Positions 53,494 to 61,464 of a DNA stretch of 64,000 nucleotides are shown here, piece by piece. A program made the translations under genes and the position numbers. Each line of letters starts with the position of its first letter. The first letter of the stretch is position 1. Origin of the DNA: Sphaerothrix epifaneia (GTDB lineage Bacteria; Cyanobacteriota; Cyanobacteriia; Phormidesmidales; Phormidesmidaceae); the NCBI RefSeq assembly GCF_042788235.1, contig NZ_JBHZOL010000044.1:22669-86668 (forward strand). The letters are read 5' to 3'. A model generated the notes under the pieces. The model was not told the DNA's origin and did no database searches. It was given only the letters and a program-made list of their open reading frames with translations.

Positions 53494-55437
53494 CTAATTT
53501 TCCAAATCGGCAACATATTTCTGGAACAAAGGATGGATGAATTTGTATCTCCCACCGACACGCTGCAAAAATTCTCTTTCAACGCAATAGTTCAAAAACC
53601 TGGAATAATCCCATGGTATAAAGCCTTTTCTGAATAAAATGATTCGAAGAGAAAAGTGCCTTAAGAAGGCTATTCCTCCTAAGGCAAGTCCTATTAGTAT
53701 TCCGTTGCAGAATCCTGTGATTGGATCCAAGGCAAATTTAGAACCAAACCAAATAGCTAGAAGCATCCCTCCTTGAGTCGAATTCGGTACTAGCAGATAG
53801 CTTATCCACTCCCGTATTAAAAAAATTAGTATCCATGCAGTCCCTATCAACAAACCCAAGAAAGGCCAAGCGATTGAATTATAGAGAAGCCTAATTATTC
53901 CCTGATTTGCACTAGAAAGGTTCTCTTCTAAAGTAGGCTCTGTCAGTGCCGAATTTACATAAAATCCGACAGAAGATATCATCGCTGTAATCATTCCGCT
54001 GCTAACCGCCACAACCAATCCGCGCTTATATCCAAACAAAACTCCAATCAAAAATGCTGACAGCAAGCTATACCATAAACCTTCTCTAAAGCCATCCGAC
54101 AAGTTCTTAAAAGACAGTTTTGGCACTCTTCTAACAATGATCTCATCTACTCGATATACAGCTATAAGAAGAACAGAAATCGCCAGAAACTGCGTCTCCC
54201 AAAACAAAAATCCTCCCCTAAAGAATTGTACAGTTGCGGCTGCAAATGCAACAGGAAAAGAAATAAGAGAAACATATACAAAGAAATATCTCGCTTTATC
54301 TTTTCTTTCATCTAGCCATGAGGGCTGAAGCTGCTCAATTAAGAAATAGTTCTTTGTCTCTTGTTCTATTTCCATCTTCCGTGCCAACCAAGACAGCCAC
54401 ACTATAATTTTGCTTTCAGTAGGCGGAAGGCATTTCTTATATGCTTGACTTCTAATCCCTTCTTCCAGATCGCCTGAATTTTTTATAAGCTCTCTTTTCA
54501 TGGCTGCATTCCAATATGCATTGAATAAATAATCTTTTCTTTCTTGCGCTGATTTCAAAGCTTTCCATTCACTTATTGACAGCTCGTCATGTACGCAAAC
54601 AAACCCAATCATTGATAGAAAAAGTGGCTGTTTAACTAAAGATAATAAGTCGGCATCCTGACTTATCGTCTGCCAAACATCCAACTGTTTTATTGAGGAG
54701 AGATAACCCTTTATTTGTGAATCTGTAAGTTTTTTCAATACAACTGCTTCATTGAGGCGAAGCAATTGCTTTCTCGAAGATACTTCATGTTCCCTTTCTA
54801 TAGGAATTTCTCGAATGGCTTGCTGGTATGCTTCGTAGCGAGAGCAAACTACCAGATATTCTGGGGAGAATTCTTCAGCCATGAACTGATTAATTGCTTG
54901 AATACAATTTCTTTGCCATTCACTTTTCACTTCATCTAATCCATCAAAAATTGGTAATATCTTCCTATCCCTGAAAAGTTGCTGAGCGTACTTACCTAAA
55001 AATGGATACATTTTCTTGAGCTGATCAGCTGACCAAAACTCAATAGTTTCATTGTTATCCCAGGTTCCAAGCTCAAAAACAACTGGGATTGGGTATTCAG
55101 AATTTTCCTCTGCCTTTGCTATCAATTCTTTTGCTAATACTAATAACTCTGTAGTTTTGCCAGAGCCTGCACTACCAAGCAGTAGCAGCTTTCCATGGGC
55201 TTGATTAAATATTTCTGAAATTACAATATCTTGCGAAAAGCTTTTGCTTTTTTGGGTAGAAAATTTAACTTTTTCTAATTGATATTTCCAAACTAAGTTT
55301 GGTTGTGTTTTTTTCCTAATCTTAATCAGTTCTGCGCCACTCAAAGAAAAATTTAAGCGATCTCTAATCTCATATTTTATTGCTTCAAGAAGAGAAAATT
55401 CTGCTTTTTCTCGCCTTTTGTGCGCCTCACGATCCAA
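53494..55437 (-). CDS. NACHT NTPase with C-terminal multi-pass membrane domain
   Basis: Encodes 647 residues. The NACHT domain has Walker A GSAGSGKTT at 88-96, Walker B ILPIFDGLDEV at 160-170 and a later LVVCSRYEAYQ sensor strand. Residues about 375-600 hold six or more hydrophobic segments (FFVYVSLISFPVAFAA, LLSAFLIGVLFGY, LLIGTAWILIFLI), so the C-terminal half is in the membrane. The end FLNYCVEREFLQRVGG-YKFIHP is typical of this cyanobacterial NACHT group. Bacterial NACHT proteins are known phage-defence sensors; membrane parts often serve as killers by breaking the membrane, which is an inference here. It follows the 148-residue gene by 23 bases and is AT-rich. Confidence 0.85.
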   Translation of the reverse strand: MDREAHKRREKAEFSLLEAIKYEIRDRLNFSLSGAELIKIRKKTQPNLVWKYQLEKVKFSTQKSKSFSQDIVISEIFNQAHGKLLLLGSAGSGKTTELLVLAKELIAKAEENSEYPIPVVFELGTWDNNETIEFWSADQLKKMYPFLGKYAQQLFRDRKILPIFDGLDEVKSEWQRNCIQAINQFMAEEFSPEYLVVCSRYEAYQQAIREIPIEREHEVSSRKQLLRLNEAVVLKKLTDSQIKGYLSSIKQLDVWQTISQDADLLSLVKQPLFLSMIGFVCVHDELSISEWKALKSAQERKDYLFNAYWNAAMKRELIKNSGDLEEGIRSQAYKKCLPPTESKIIVWLSWLARKMEIEQETKNYFLIEQLQPSWLDERKDKARYFFVYVSLISFPVAFAAATVQFFRGGFLFWETQFLAISVLLIAVYRVDEIIVRRVPKLSFKNLSDGFREGLWYSLLSAFLIGVLFGYKRGLVVAVSSGMITAMISSVGFYVNSALTEPTLEENLSSANQGIIRLLYNSIAWPFLGLLIGTAWILIFLIREWISYLLVPNSTQGGMLLAIWFGSKFALDPITGFCNGILIGLALGGIAFLRHFSLRIILFRKGFIPWDYSRFLNYCVEREFLQRVGGRYKFIHPLFQKYVADLEN

Positions 55438-55460
55438 AGCAGAAAAATCGGAGACGCCAT

Positions 55461-55907
55461 CTATTTTTTTGAGTCTGCTATGTGATGATGTGTTCCACCA
55501 AAAAAGTTTTTGTTATTTGGTCCTGTTTTTGTTTGATAACCTATGCTGGTATCCTTATTTATTTGAGTCATTTGCCCAAAGTCATTATTGACTTGCAGAT
55601 TAATTTCTTCTGCTAGCTTTTGGACTTCCTGCTTAAAACTTCTATCAGATTCCAAAACCTTATCTAAGTAGCTCGCTAACTTTCGTTGATCATCTTCGGA
55701 TCCATTAGCTGCCCTCTTTAGCAAGTCATCTATCTCTGGTTTGCCACGTAAACACTTATCCCAGACTAGCTGCCCCAACTGCTTTACCTTCTCAGGTAGA
55801 AGTTCCACAGCCTTTTCACCTAACTTTGACCCGATGCCTTCATAAAACTTATCCAAAACGGCTTTGGCGATAGGTGTTGCAAGTAGCAAAGGGATTTGTT
55901 CAATCAT
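55461..55907 (-). CDS. NACHT-associated small helical protein
   Basis: Encodes 148 residues, mostly helical (LLATPIAKAVLDKFYEGIG, ELLPEKVKQLGQLVWDKCL), with a low-complexity tail ending GGTHHHIADSKK. The EINLQVNNDFGQMTQIN motif is of a kind often found beside NACHT or CHAT genes in cyanobacteria, where it probably serves as an adaptor. It is the first gene of the cassette. Downstream of its start, 55,908-56,119 holds an open remnant on + near 56,003-56,100 (EACPRHKGRYGGDLPERV) that may be the end of a lost backbone gene. Confidence 0.6.
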   Translation of the reverse strand: MIEQIPLLLATPIAKAVLDKFYEGIGSKLGEKAVELLPEKVKQLGQLVWDKCLRGKPEIDDLLKRAANGSEDDQRKLASYLDKVLESDRSFKQEVQKLAEEINLQVNNDFGQMTQINKDTSIGYQTKTGPNNKNFFGGTHHHIADSKK

Positions 55908-56119
55908 CGGCTTAAAGAAAACAGTTACCTCGGTTTTACATTATTATCTCCCGAGTGTCAGCGCTTTTTCCTTCTTTGGTAGACTGATGCTTCACATAAC
56001 CACACTAGCTTCAGGAAAATGCCCTTGAAGCGTGTCCGAGGCATAAAGGCCGCTATGGGGGAGATTTGCCAGAACGGGTAGGGGAGAAACGGTCGGTCTA
56101 ATCAGCTTGAAAATTGGCG

Positions 56120-56620
56120 TCACAGGCTTTCTACTGCGACGGGCTCTTGCTTGAGTACATGAGAGTAAATGTGGTCTCTGGCACTGGCGGCAATTGCTTT
56201 CCAATCCTCTTGAGAGAGCACCTTGCCAAAGACAGCTCGAATTTGGCCATGAACGGCTTCCGTCATCTCCCATTCTCCTTGGGGCTTCGAGAGCTTGGAC
56301 TCTAGCAGTACTAGCAAGGTTTCTTGAATTTCCGGCTCAGGCCGATGCAGCCGTTCCATAATCAGTTCCTGACCTTTCGCTTCTGCCGCTTCTGCCCCAA
56401 TCCCCAAATCCCATTCAGAGACGAGCTGTTTCCAGGCTTGCATCACCAGCGATCGCAACTGAGCAAAATGGCTGTAGCCTTGGGGATTTGCCATTACGGC
56501 TCCCAACTGACTGCCCCAGCCATAGCCAGCGCTAATATCACCGCCAGCCTCTTCCTCAATCCGCACCGCCTCTCGCAGCCATTCTTCGTCGTAGGTGAAG
56601 GTTTCCCAATCAAAGTGCAT
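56120..56620 (-). CDS. Hypothetical plasmid protein (166 aa)
   Basis: Encodes 166 residues, all soluble and helix-rich (WLREAVRIEEEAGGDISAG, ETLLVLLESKLSKPQGEW, VHGQIRAVFGKVLSQEDW). No motif identifies a function. It is the downstream end of a leftward run of plasmid genes and lies 29 bases after the GNAT-like gene. Confidence 0.6.
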   Translation of the reverse strand: MHFDWETFTYDEEWLREAVRIEEEAGGDISAGYGWGSQLGAVMANPQGYSHFAQLRSLVMQAWKQLVSEWDLGIGAEAAEAKGQELIMERLHRPEPEIQETLLVLLESKLSKPQGEWEMTEAVHGQIRAVFGKVLSQEDWKAIAASARDHIYSHVLKQEPVAVESL

Positions 56621-56649
56621 TGTGACAATCTCCTAGTCAAGGGCTAGCA

Positions 56650-57231
56650 TTAGCGGTCTGACTCTCGCAGTTGGCTATATTCAAAATAGACTAAGCCATC
56701 TTTTTCGGGATCAGGGCCAAACTCCATCATGTTTTTGGCATCGTAAAAGCTCTGAGCACTATCCAGCGAATGCAGGCCCAGCCTGCCTCCATAGCCCAAT
56801 TGCAAACTCCGGCGACGGGCGAAGTTCAGCAGCAAAGTGCCCACACCTCTGAAGGTGGGTGGTTGCTGAATGCGGGTTCGATTCCAGGGGGCCGAGGCGA
56901 TCGCTTCCACATACACGAGCTGTTGCCGGGGTGTCACCCATGACCGATGCCATTGGGTCTCAATCGCCAGCAGCCCTTGAGCCACTCCCTTATATTCAAT
57001 CGCATAGCTCTCGAAATTATCCGAGGAAAGTGAAATCCGTTTCTTGACTACCCAGTCCCAAAACTTGTCCTCCGCCTCGAAGCGCTGCAGCAACGGACGC
57101 CACAGCGTGTCGAAGGCATCCAGATGAGACTGGGCCAAATCGACCAGCAGCGCTTCGACGATGCGATTATCTTGCCCCCGGATGAGCTGAACAGGCTGCT
57201 GCACCGCCAGAGATTCCTGCAAAGTGGACAA
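56650..57231 (-). CDS. GNAT-like N-acetyltransferase
   Basis: Encodes 193 residues. The central YVEAIASAPWN strand, GVGTLLLNFARRRSLQLGYGG helix and LHSLDSAQSFYDAKNMMEFG end follow the GNAT fold, with an R/Q-x-x-G-x-G/A-like loop (FRGVGT) for acetyl-CoA. The substrate is unknown. It lies five bases after the previous gene in the leftward run. Confidence 0.65.
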   Translation of the reverse strand: MSTLQESLAVQQPVQLIRGQDNRIVEALLVDLAQSHLDAFDTLWRPLLQRFEAEDKFWDWVVKKRISLSSDNFESYAIEYKGVAQGLLAIETQWHRSWVTPRQQLVYVEAIASAPWNRTRIQQPPTFRGVGTLLLNFARRRSLQLGYGGRLGLHSLDSAQSFYDAKNMMEFGPDPEKDGLVYFEYSQLRESDR

Positions 57232-57236
57232 TCAAA

Positions 57237-57731
57237 TCATACAGGCGTACTAGCTTTTGCGGGCTGCTCAGTCGGATCAAACACTACCTCAAAAACACCT
57301 TGAGGCATGTGTCGCCGAATCGCTCTGAGATGGTCATCGGCGTCCTGCCGGTTGCGGAAGCGGGTAATGACGGAGCGCTGCACCGCATCTCGAATCATCA
57401 CGATCGCCCAGGGCCGACAATCTGAACGCGACTCGGGTTGAGCATTCCAAGACTGCTGCCAGGACACTCGCTCAGGAGCCAGCACCGACTGCACAATTTC
57501 TGTGATTTGCTGTCTCACGGGACTCTCATCGACGGGATGCAGAACCCAACCCCGAATGGGCGCGGGCTGAAAGCTAAGCCGATAGCTTTCAGAATCCGGG
57601 GCAGTAATCGTCCAAATGGGTTGCTTGGGTTGTTTGCGGGTGCGAAATCCGACCTGGTGAAGGGCGGTCTGAATGCGCTGAATTTCGGCGGCGACTCGGT
57701 GACCTTCCGAGCCCGTTTGCAGTTGAACCAT
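57237..57731 (-). CDS. Hypothetical plasmid protein (164 aa)
   Basis: Encodes 164 residues, with no recognisable domain; two similar beta-strand-rich halves are possible (WTITAPDSESYRLSFQPAP, WAIVMIRDAVQRSVITRF). It lies in the leftward plasmid run between the HTH gene and the GNAT-like gene. The 115 bases before its start hold no gene. Confidence 0.55.
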   Translation of the reverse strand: MVQLQTGSEGHRVAAEIQRIQTALHQVGFRTRKQPKQPIWTITAPDSESYRLSFQPAPIRGWVLHPVDESPVRQQITEIVQSVLAPERVSWQQSWNAQPESRSDCRPWAIVMIRDAVQRSVITRFRNRQDADDHLRAIRRHMPQGVFEVVFDPTEQPAKASTPV

Positions 57732-57846
57732 GGTGTAAAAATCCTCGATTGCATCGGCGTTTAAGTGAGCGATTCAGGAACATTCGCTCACCGTAGGCAA
57801 AGGAATTTGGGAAAGAAATATCCGTTGGATATTGAAAAAATCGTGC

Positions 57847-58176
57847 TTATGTGCTCTCTTCGCCGGAAGATGACGGTTCACCAAAGGGAATTCCGGGGCA
57901 GAGCATCTGGAGCAGTTCTGGCGGCATCGTCTCGAAGTGCTCCAGCATGAAATCCATCAGGGCCAGATGTCTGAGGTCGCTGGCACTGGGCGCACGATAG
58001 TCCTGCCCCTGCAAAAACCAGCGATGGACGGTGACGGGAGAACGGGCGCAAATGGCGGCGATTGTTTCGTGGCTAACGCCCCATTTGCTGTAGAAAGCCT
58101 GCGGGGAAAGACCCAGGCGGCAACGGGCATAGAGTTGAATCAGTTCAAGTTCACGCTCGGTTAAAGGGCGAGTCAT
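57847..58176 (-). CDS. HTH DNA-binding protein
   Basis: Encodes 109 residues. LSPQAFYSKWGVSHETIAAI and SPVTVHRWFLQGQDYR form a helix-turn-helix like those in plasmid-borne regulators, where the second helix (SPVTVHRWF) would read DNA. The start overlaps the end of the 173-residue gene by four bases, so the two are coupled. Target not known. Confidence 0.65.
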   Translation of the reverse strand: MTRPLTERELELIQLYARCRLGLSPQAFYSKWGVSHETIAAICARSPVTVHRWFLQGQDYRAPSASDLRHLALMDFMLEHFETMPPELLQMLCPGIPFGEPSSSGEEST

Positions 58177-58694
58177 GGCATCGCCTCCAGGTCATCTTCC
58201 CAGGCGCAATCCGCCAGCACCTGCCCGGTAGTTTCACTCAGCCAGACCAGGTATTTCCAGTTCCAGGTGCCCCGATGGTGGGCATAGGCAAAATAACGAC
58301 CGATGACGATGCCAGTGGTCAGGGTATCGGCAGTCCAGCAAACACAATCGCCATAGAGAAACATCGGCAATGGGGCTTCTTCTGGGAAGTGAACTGGCAG
58401 GCACCGCATGGGATGGCGATCGCGGATTTTAATTGGCGACAAGTCAACGGTTTCTCCGGAGCGCAAAGCATGAAGGTAGGCCGCAAGCAATTTTCCAGAG
58501 AGCGAGCGCGCTAGCTGGTGAATTAGCAAAGCGGCCAGGGCTTCTGCCTCTTCTACGCTGAGATGTAGCCAGGTGGCATCAAAGTAGGCATCGGAGAAGT
58601 TGCACAGGCGATCAATCAAAGCGGGGACGTTGAAATCTTGAGTTGGAGCAGTTGAAGGGTCATCATCAATGCTCGAAGGAATGGGGGTTTGCAT
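58173..58694 (-). CDS. Hypothetical plasmid protein (173 aa)
   Basis: I start this at the ATG at 58694 (MQTPIPSSIDDDPS); an upstream ATG at 58805 would add 37 residues that look like intergenic sequence. Residues 20-90 are helical (LHLSVEEAEALAALLIHQLA); the second half has strands (LYGDCVCWTADTLTTGIVIG, WKYLVWLSETTGQVLADCAW). No family is recognised. Stop overlaps the HTH gene start. Confidence 0.55.
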   Translation of the reverse strand: MQTPIPSSIDDDPSTAPTQDFNVPALIDRLCNFSDAYFDATWLHLSVEEAEALAALLIHQLARSLSGKLLAAYLHALRSGETVDLSPIKIRDRHPMRCLPVHFPEEAPLPMFLYGDCVCWTADTLTTGIVIGRYFAYAHHRGTWNWKYLVWLSETTGQVLADCAWEDDLEAMP

Positions 58695-58767
58695 GGCATG
58701 GGCTCCCAAAAAGGAACCCCAAGTGCGATCGCACTTGGGGTATGAGGTAAGGATTTGAGTGACAAAA

Positions 58768-58983
58768 TTAGCCGTTCGCTTCAGCGACTTGGCCTTGACG
58801 TTCACTCAGGTGCAGAAAGCCAGGGCCATTGTCCTCAGCATCACATTGAGCGATGACACAGAAGAATCGGGACTCGGCGTTCTTGGCGATGATCAGATAG
58901 GGGTAGCCCTCTTGGCTGATTCCGGCATGGCAGACCTGACCACCAATCAGCTGTTTGAGGTCGTCTTCGTAGGGAAGAGGCAT
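58768..58983 (-). CDS. Small hypothetical protein (71 aa)
   Basis: The ATG at 58983 (MPLPYEDDLKQLIGGQV) is the best start; the frame is open further up but only as a shadow of the next gene's other strand reading. The product is a compact soluble chain (EGYPYLIIAKNAESRFFCVI). Such short proteins are common next to the DUF5895-like gene on cyanobacterial plasmids. Function not known. Confidence 0.6.
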   Translation of the reverse strand: MPLPYEDDLKQLIGGQVCHAGISQEGYPYLIIAKNAESRFFCVIAQCDAEDNGPGFLHLSERQGQVAEANG

Positions 58984-59047
58984 TGTGAATTCCTTGGAAT
59001 GAAGGGGCAGCAGCCCGAAGAAAATCTCCGGGCTGTGGGAAGCAGAT

Positions 59048-59893
59048 CTAGAAGTCGTCGTAGCCAAAGGCAGAATCTTCTGCTGGGCTTTGAGTTGGGG
59101 AGTGGATCGCGCCCTTGCCAAAGTCAGTCCAGGTCTCGAAGTCCTGCAAGATGCGCTCTTTGAGCGCAGTATCGTAGCCCACGAAGTAAGACTTCCAGTT
59201 CTCAGCAGTCGGCTGTCCGTAGCTGGAAACCGAGCAGACCCAGGACTTTTTCTCCTTGCCCTTGAGTTCCGGCTGCACCCGCACCGCCAACACTGACAGT
59301 GCCATGAAGCGATCGCCCCGTGGCTTCTTCGCCCCAGTCGCTGCCCCATAGGCTTTGCTCATGTCGCTGTGGAAGTTGCGCACTGTTTCGCCAAAGCTGC
59401 CGCAGAAGGAACCCTTGGTCGTCAGCATCAGCGGCGATTCGTGCATCAGCTGCTTGTCTTTGGTGATGAGGTAGACCAGATAGCGCTGCTTCAGTAAATG
59501 GATCGCGCGATCGTAGGTGGACTTCTGGTAGTCGCTGATGAACTCGCCACTGTCGCGGTGATACATCATCAGCTTGGACTTGCCCAGAATCAGCAGCCGT
59601 GCCAGCAAAGAGCGATAACCTTCTGCGGTTTCTCCCCGTTGGAAGGTAGCGGTGTGCAGCGTCCAGTCTTCGTTGGGCACAAAAAAAGCGGCTTCCATGT
59701 TCTCAGCGGTGATGAAGAAGCCCGACTGGTTAGGATCTTGGTGGTTGAGCAGCTGCAAGTAGGGCAAGGATTCCCGCCCTTCCTCAAATTCAGCAGTATC
59801 AAACTCGTCGGACTCTGGAGTGACCAGCGTTTCAGCCGCCTGAGGGTGATGGCCATTCTGGGCGGCGGTGGTTGCGATGGTTGAAGTGGTCAT
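59048..59893 (-). CDS. DUF5895-like cyanobacterial plasmid protein
   Basis: Encodes 281 residues. The pattern LPYLQLLNHQDPNQSGFFI, EAAFFVPNEDW, GKSKLMMYHRDSGE and SYGQPTAENWKSYFVGYD matches a family of unknown function (DUF5895-like, by memory) frequent on cyanobacterial plasmids. It could relate to DNA handling, but no catalytic motif is visible. There is a good ribosome site before the ATG, and 75 bases separate it from the 92-residue gene. Probably highly expressed, judging by the clean codon pattern. Confidence 0.6.
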   Translation of the reverse strand: MTTSTIATTAAQNGHHPQAAETLVTPESDEFDTAEFEEGRESLPYLQLLNHQDPNQSGFFITAENMEAAFFVPNEDWTLHTATFQRGETAEGYRSLLARLLILGKSKLMMYHRDSGEFISDYQKSTYDRAIHLLKQRYLVYLITKDKQLMHESPLMLTTKGSFCGSFGETVRNFHSDMSKAYGAATGAKKPRGDRFMALSVLAVRVQPELKGKEKKSWVCSVSSYGQPTAENWKSYFVGYDTALKERILQDFETWTDFGKGAIHSPTQSPAEDSAFGYDDF

Positions 59894-59968
59894 GGAAATT
59901 CTCCTTGAAAGTGATGAAGTGAAGGGGCAAAGCCCTAGCTCAGCCCTGATGAATAGACATGAATCGGT

Positions 59969-60247
59969 TTAAAACTCGTCGTCGCAGCTACAGGGGTTGG
60001 GGGTGTCCATGTAGCCAAAGGCGAAGTGTTGGCGTGGCGTGTAGTGGATCAGTCGCCCGTCGGGGTCTTTGGGCAGTTCCTTGAGCTTGGCAACATAGCC
60101 TGCCAGGTAAGCCTCGTGGGCATATTCCGGCAGACGACCAAAGGCGGCATCGGTACTGCCATCGAGGTAGCGCTCTGCGTAGGCAGCATCGGCCTGCTCG
60201 GCCATCTCGGTTTGGATAGAATCAGTGAATGCAGGTAACACGGTCAT
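59969..60247 (-). CDS. Hypothetical small protein (92 aa)
   Basis: Encodes 92 residues, acidic, with EMAEQADAAYAERYLDG and a cysteine pair near the end (NPCSCDDEF). Nothing identifies a function. It is the first gene of the leftward plasmid run, and its promoter is probably the TATAAT element at 60459-60464 with a regulator site beside it. Confidence 0.6.
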   Translation of the reverse strand: MTVLPAFTDSIQTEMAEQADAAYAERYLDGSTDAAFGRLPEYAHEAYLAGYVAKLKELPKDPDGRLIHYTPRQHFAFGYMDTPNPCSCDDEF

Positions 60248-60458
60248 GTCTCCTGAAAAGTTATGGACGTGAATCCGGCAGTGCCCCGGCTGAAGTTGGA
60301 AGCTCTCCGGGGCATCACCGTTTGCAAGTGAAGGTGAATCGTGGACTTGAACAGTTTTCAGTCGTGGGGGACATCGGAATCAGCTCCGGCGGCTGCGGCA
60401 TCAGCAGGTTCCCCGTACTTTGTGGCTCTGGCGTCCTGCTCTTTTTCCTTACTCTTTT

Positions 60459-60464
60459 ATTATA
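60459..60464 (-). promoter_or_regulatory. -10 element (TATAAT on minus strand) of leftward run
   Basis: A perfect TATAAT reads leftward here, 212 bases before the 92-residue gene. The -35 region (AATTAT at 17-bp spacing) is weak. The operator-like repeat at 60471-60486 fills the spacer, so a bound protein would block RNA polymerase. Confidence 0.5.
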
Positions 60465-60470
60465 GCCCGT

Positions 60471-60486
60471 GTATACGTGGGATAAT
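60471..60486. promoter_or_regulatory. 16-bp operator-like motif, copy 1
   Basis: GTATACGTGGGATAAT matches 60602-60617 at 14 of 16 bases. The GTATAC core is a palindrome. It sits inside the leftward promoter, between the -35 and -10 positions. Confidence 0.6.
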
Positions 60487-60601
60487 TATTTCAAGAGGGG
60501 GATTTGACAGGATTTTCGATGAGAGTTTCTGATCAATTTCAGGAAAAAATTGGCCACGCCATAAGCCCGACTGATCGATAGCCGGGGATGGCTGATGCCT
60601 C

Positions 60602-60617
60602 GTATACTTGGGATGAT
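60602..60617. promoter_or_regulatory. 16-bp operator-like motif, copy 2
   Basis: GTATACTTGGGATGAT, second copy, 131 bases from the first and 30 bases before the RHH-type regulator gene. TATACT within it could be the -10 element of that gene. Placement on both sides of a divergent promoter region suggests autoregulation. The rest of 60,248-60,647 has no other gene or motif I can support. Confidence 0.6.
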
Positions 60618-60647
60618 TTACCCCCCTAACTGTGGAGTTTTCCGGCG

Positions 60648-60878
60648 ATGAGTGATGAGGTTCCCCGCAGAGATTATTTGACCCGCTTTCAGCAGCAGGG
60701 CGAGGTGGCAATGGCTGAGCGGCCTCTGTGTGTCCGGTTGCCGGAGGACATTGACGCGCTGATGCGGGAGAAGGAGAACCGGACAGCGTGGTTGCGCGAT
60801 GCGATCATGGAAAAGCTCTGGCGCGAGGGGAATTTGCCAGAGCGGTATCAGGATTTGATGGATCAAGAACCGGATTGA
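60648..60878 (+). CDS. Ribbon-helix-helix-type regulator
   Basis: Encodes 76 residues. RPLCVRLPEDIDALM then NRTAWLRDAIMEKLW is the beta strand plus two helices of the RHH fold of plasmid regulators. It directly follows operator-like copy 2 and probably binds both copies of the 16-bp motif. The next gene starts 11 bases after its stop. Confidence 0.7.
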   Translation: MSDEVPRRDYLTRFQQQGEVAMAERPLCVRLPEDIDALMREKENRTAWLRDAIMEKLWREGNLPERYQDLMDQEPD

Positions 60879-60889
60879 TGGGGTAGTTG

Positions 60890-61453
60890 ATGTCAGTACA
60901 GCGATTGGGTCGGTATTTGACGCTGGAGGAGTTTTGCACCTGCACGCGGACTTACCACAAGTATGCTGATCAGATTGATCCGTACCCGAAGAACCGGGAG
61001 GAGACGATTCCGTCGTTGGCGGCGTTGTGTCAGCACGTCATCGATCCGGTGATTGATGCGTTTGGTCGGGAGCGGTTTCAGCTCACCTATGGGTTTTGCT
61101 CAGCGGATTTGAAGCGGTGGCTGGCGAAGAAAGACCCGGTGACGGGAGTGAAGCATGGCCGGGTGAGCCCGAATTTGGATCAGCACATGGCCCATGAGGT
61201 AAATCGGAATGGGAATTACTACTGCTCACGGTTGGGGGCAGCGTGTGATTTTAGAATTTTGGACTTGCCGAGTGACGAGCTGGTTGAGTGGATTGTGGCG
61301 CAGGAGTTACCGTTCGACTCGCTGTATTTTTATGGAGCAGAGCGACCGATTCACATCAGCTATGGACCGCAGCATAAGAGTGATATTTGGACATTTATGG
61401 AGCAAGGTACTCCGACTAAAAAAGGAATCGAAACTTTGAAACAATTGAGCTAA
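60890..61453 (+). CDS. M15-like peptidase-fold protein
   Basis: Encodes 187 residues from the ATG at 60890 (a GGGG-rich ribosome site 6 bases before). LGRYLTLEEFCTCTRTYHK starts like peptidase M15_3 proteins, and the zinc-ligand places seem filled: DQHMAHEVNRNG, AACDFRILD and HISYGPQHK (His, Asp, His). M15 enzymes cut D-Ala-D-Ala bonds of the wall, but this subgroup has no signal peptide, and similar proteins occur with mobile elements, so a cytoplasmic role is possible. It shares a transcript with the RHH-type gene. It ends 11 bases before the convergent WD40 gene. Confidence 0.55.
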   Translation: MSVQRLGRYLTLEEFCTCTRTYHKYADQIDPYPKNREETIPSLAALCQHVIDPVIDAFGRERFQLTYGFCSADLKRWLAKKDPVTGVKHGRVSPNLDQHMAHEVNRNGNYYCSRLGAACDFRILDLPSDELVEWIVAQELPFDSLYFYGAERPIHISYGPQHKSDIWTFMEQGTPTKKGIETLKQLS

Positions 61454-61464
61454 ATTGCCTAAAC

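Noticed and set aside
58768..59349. 193-residue minus-strand frame covering two genes
   Set aside because: Only its last 71 residues (from 58983) look like a protein; the rest overlaps the DUF5895-like gene in another frame and is R/S/W-rich.
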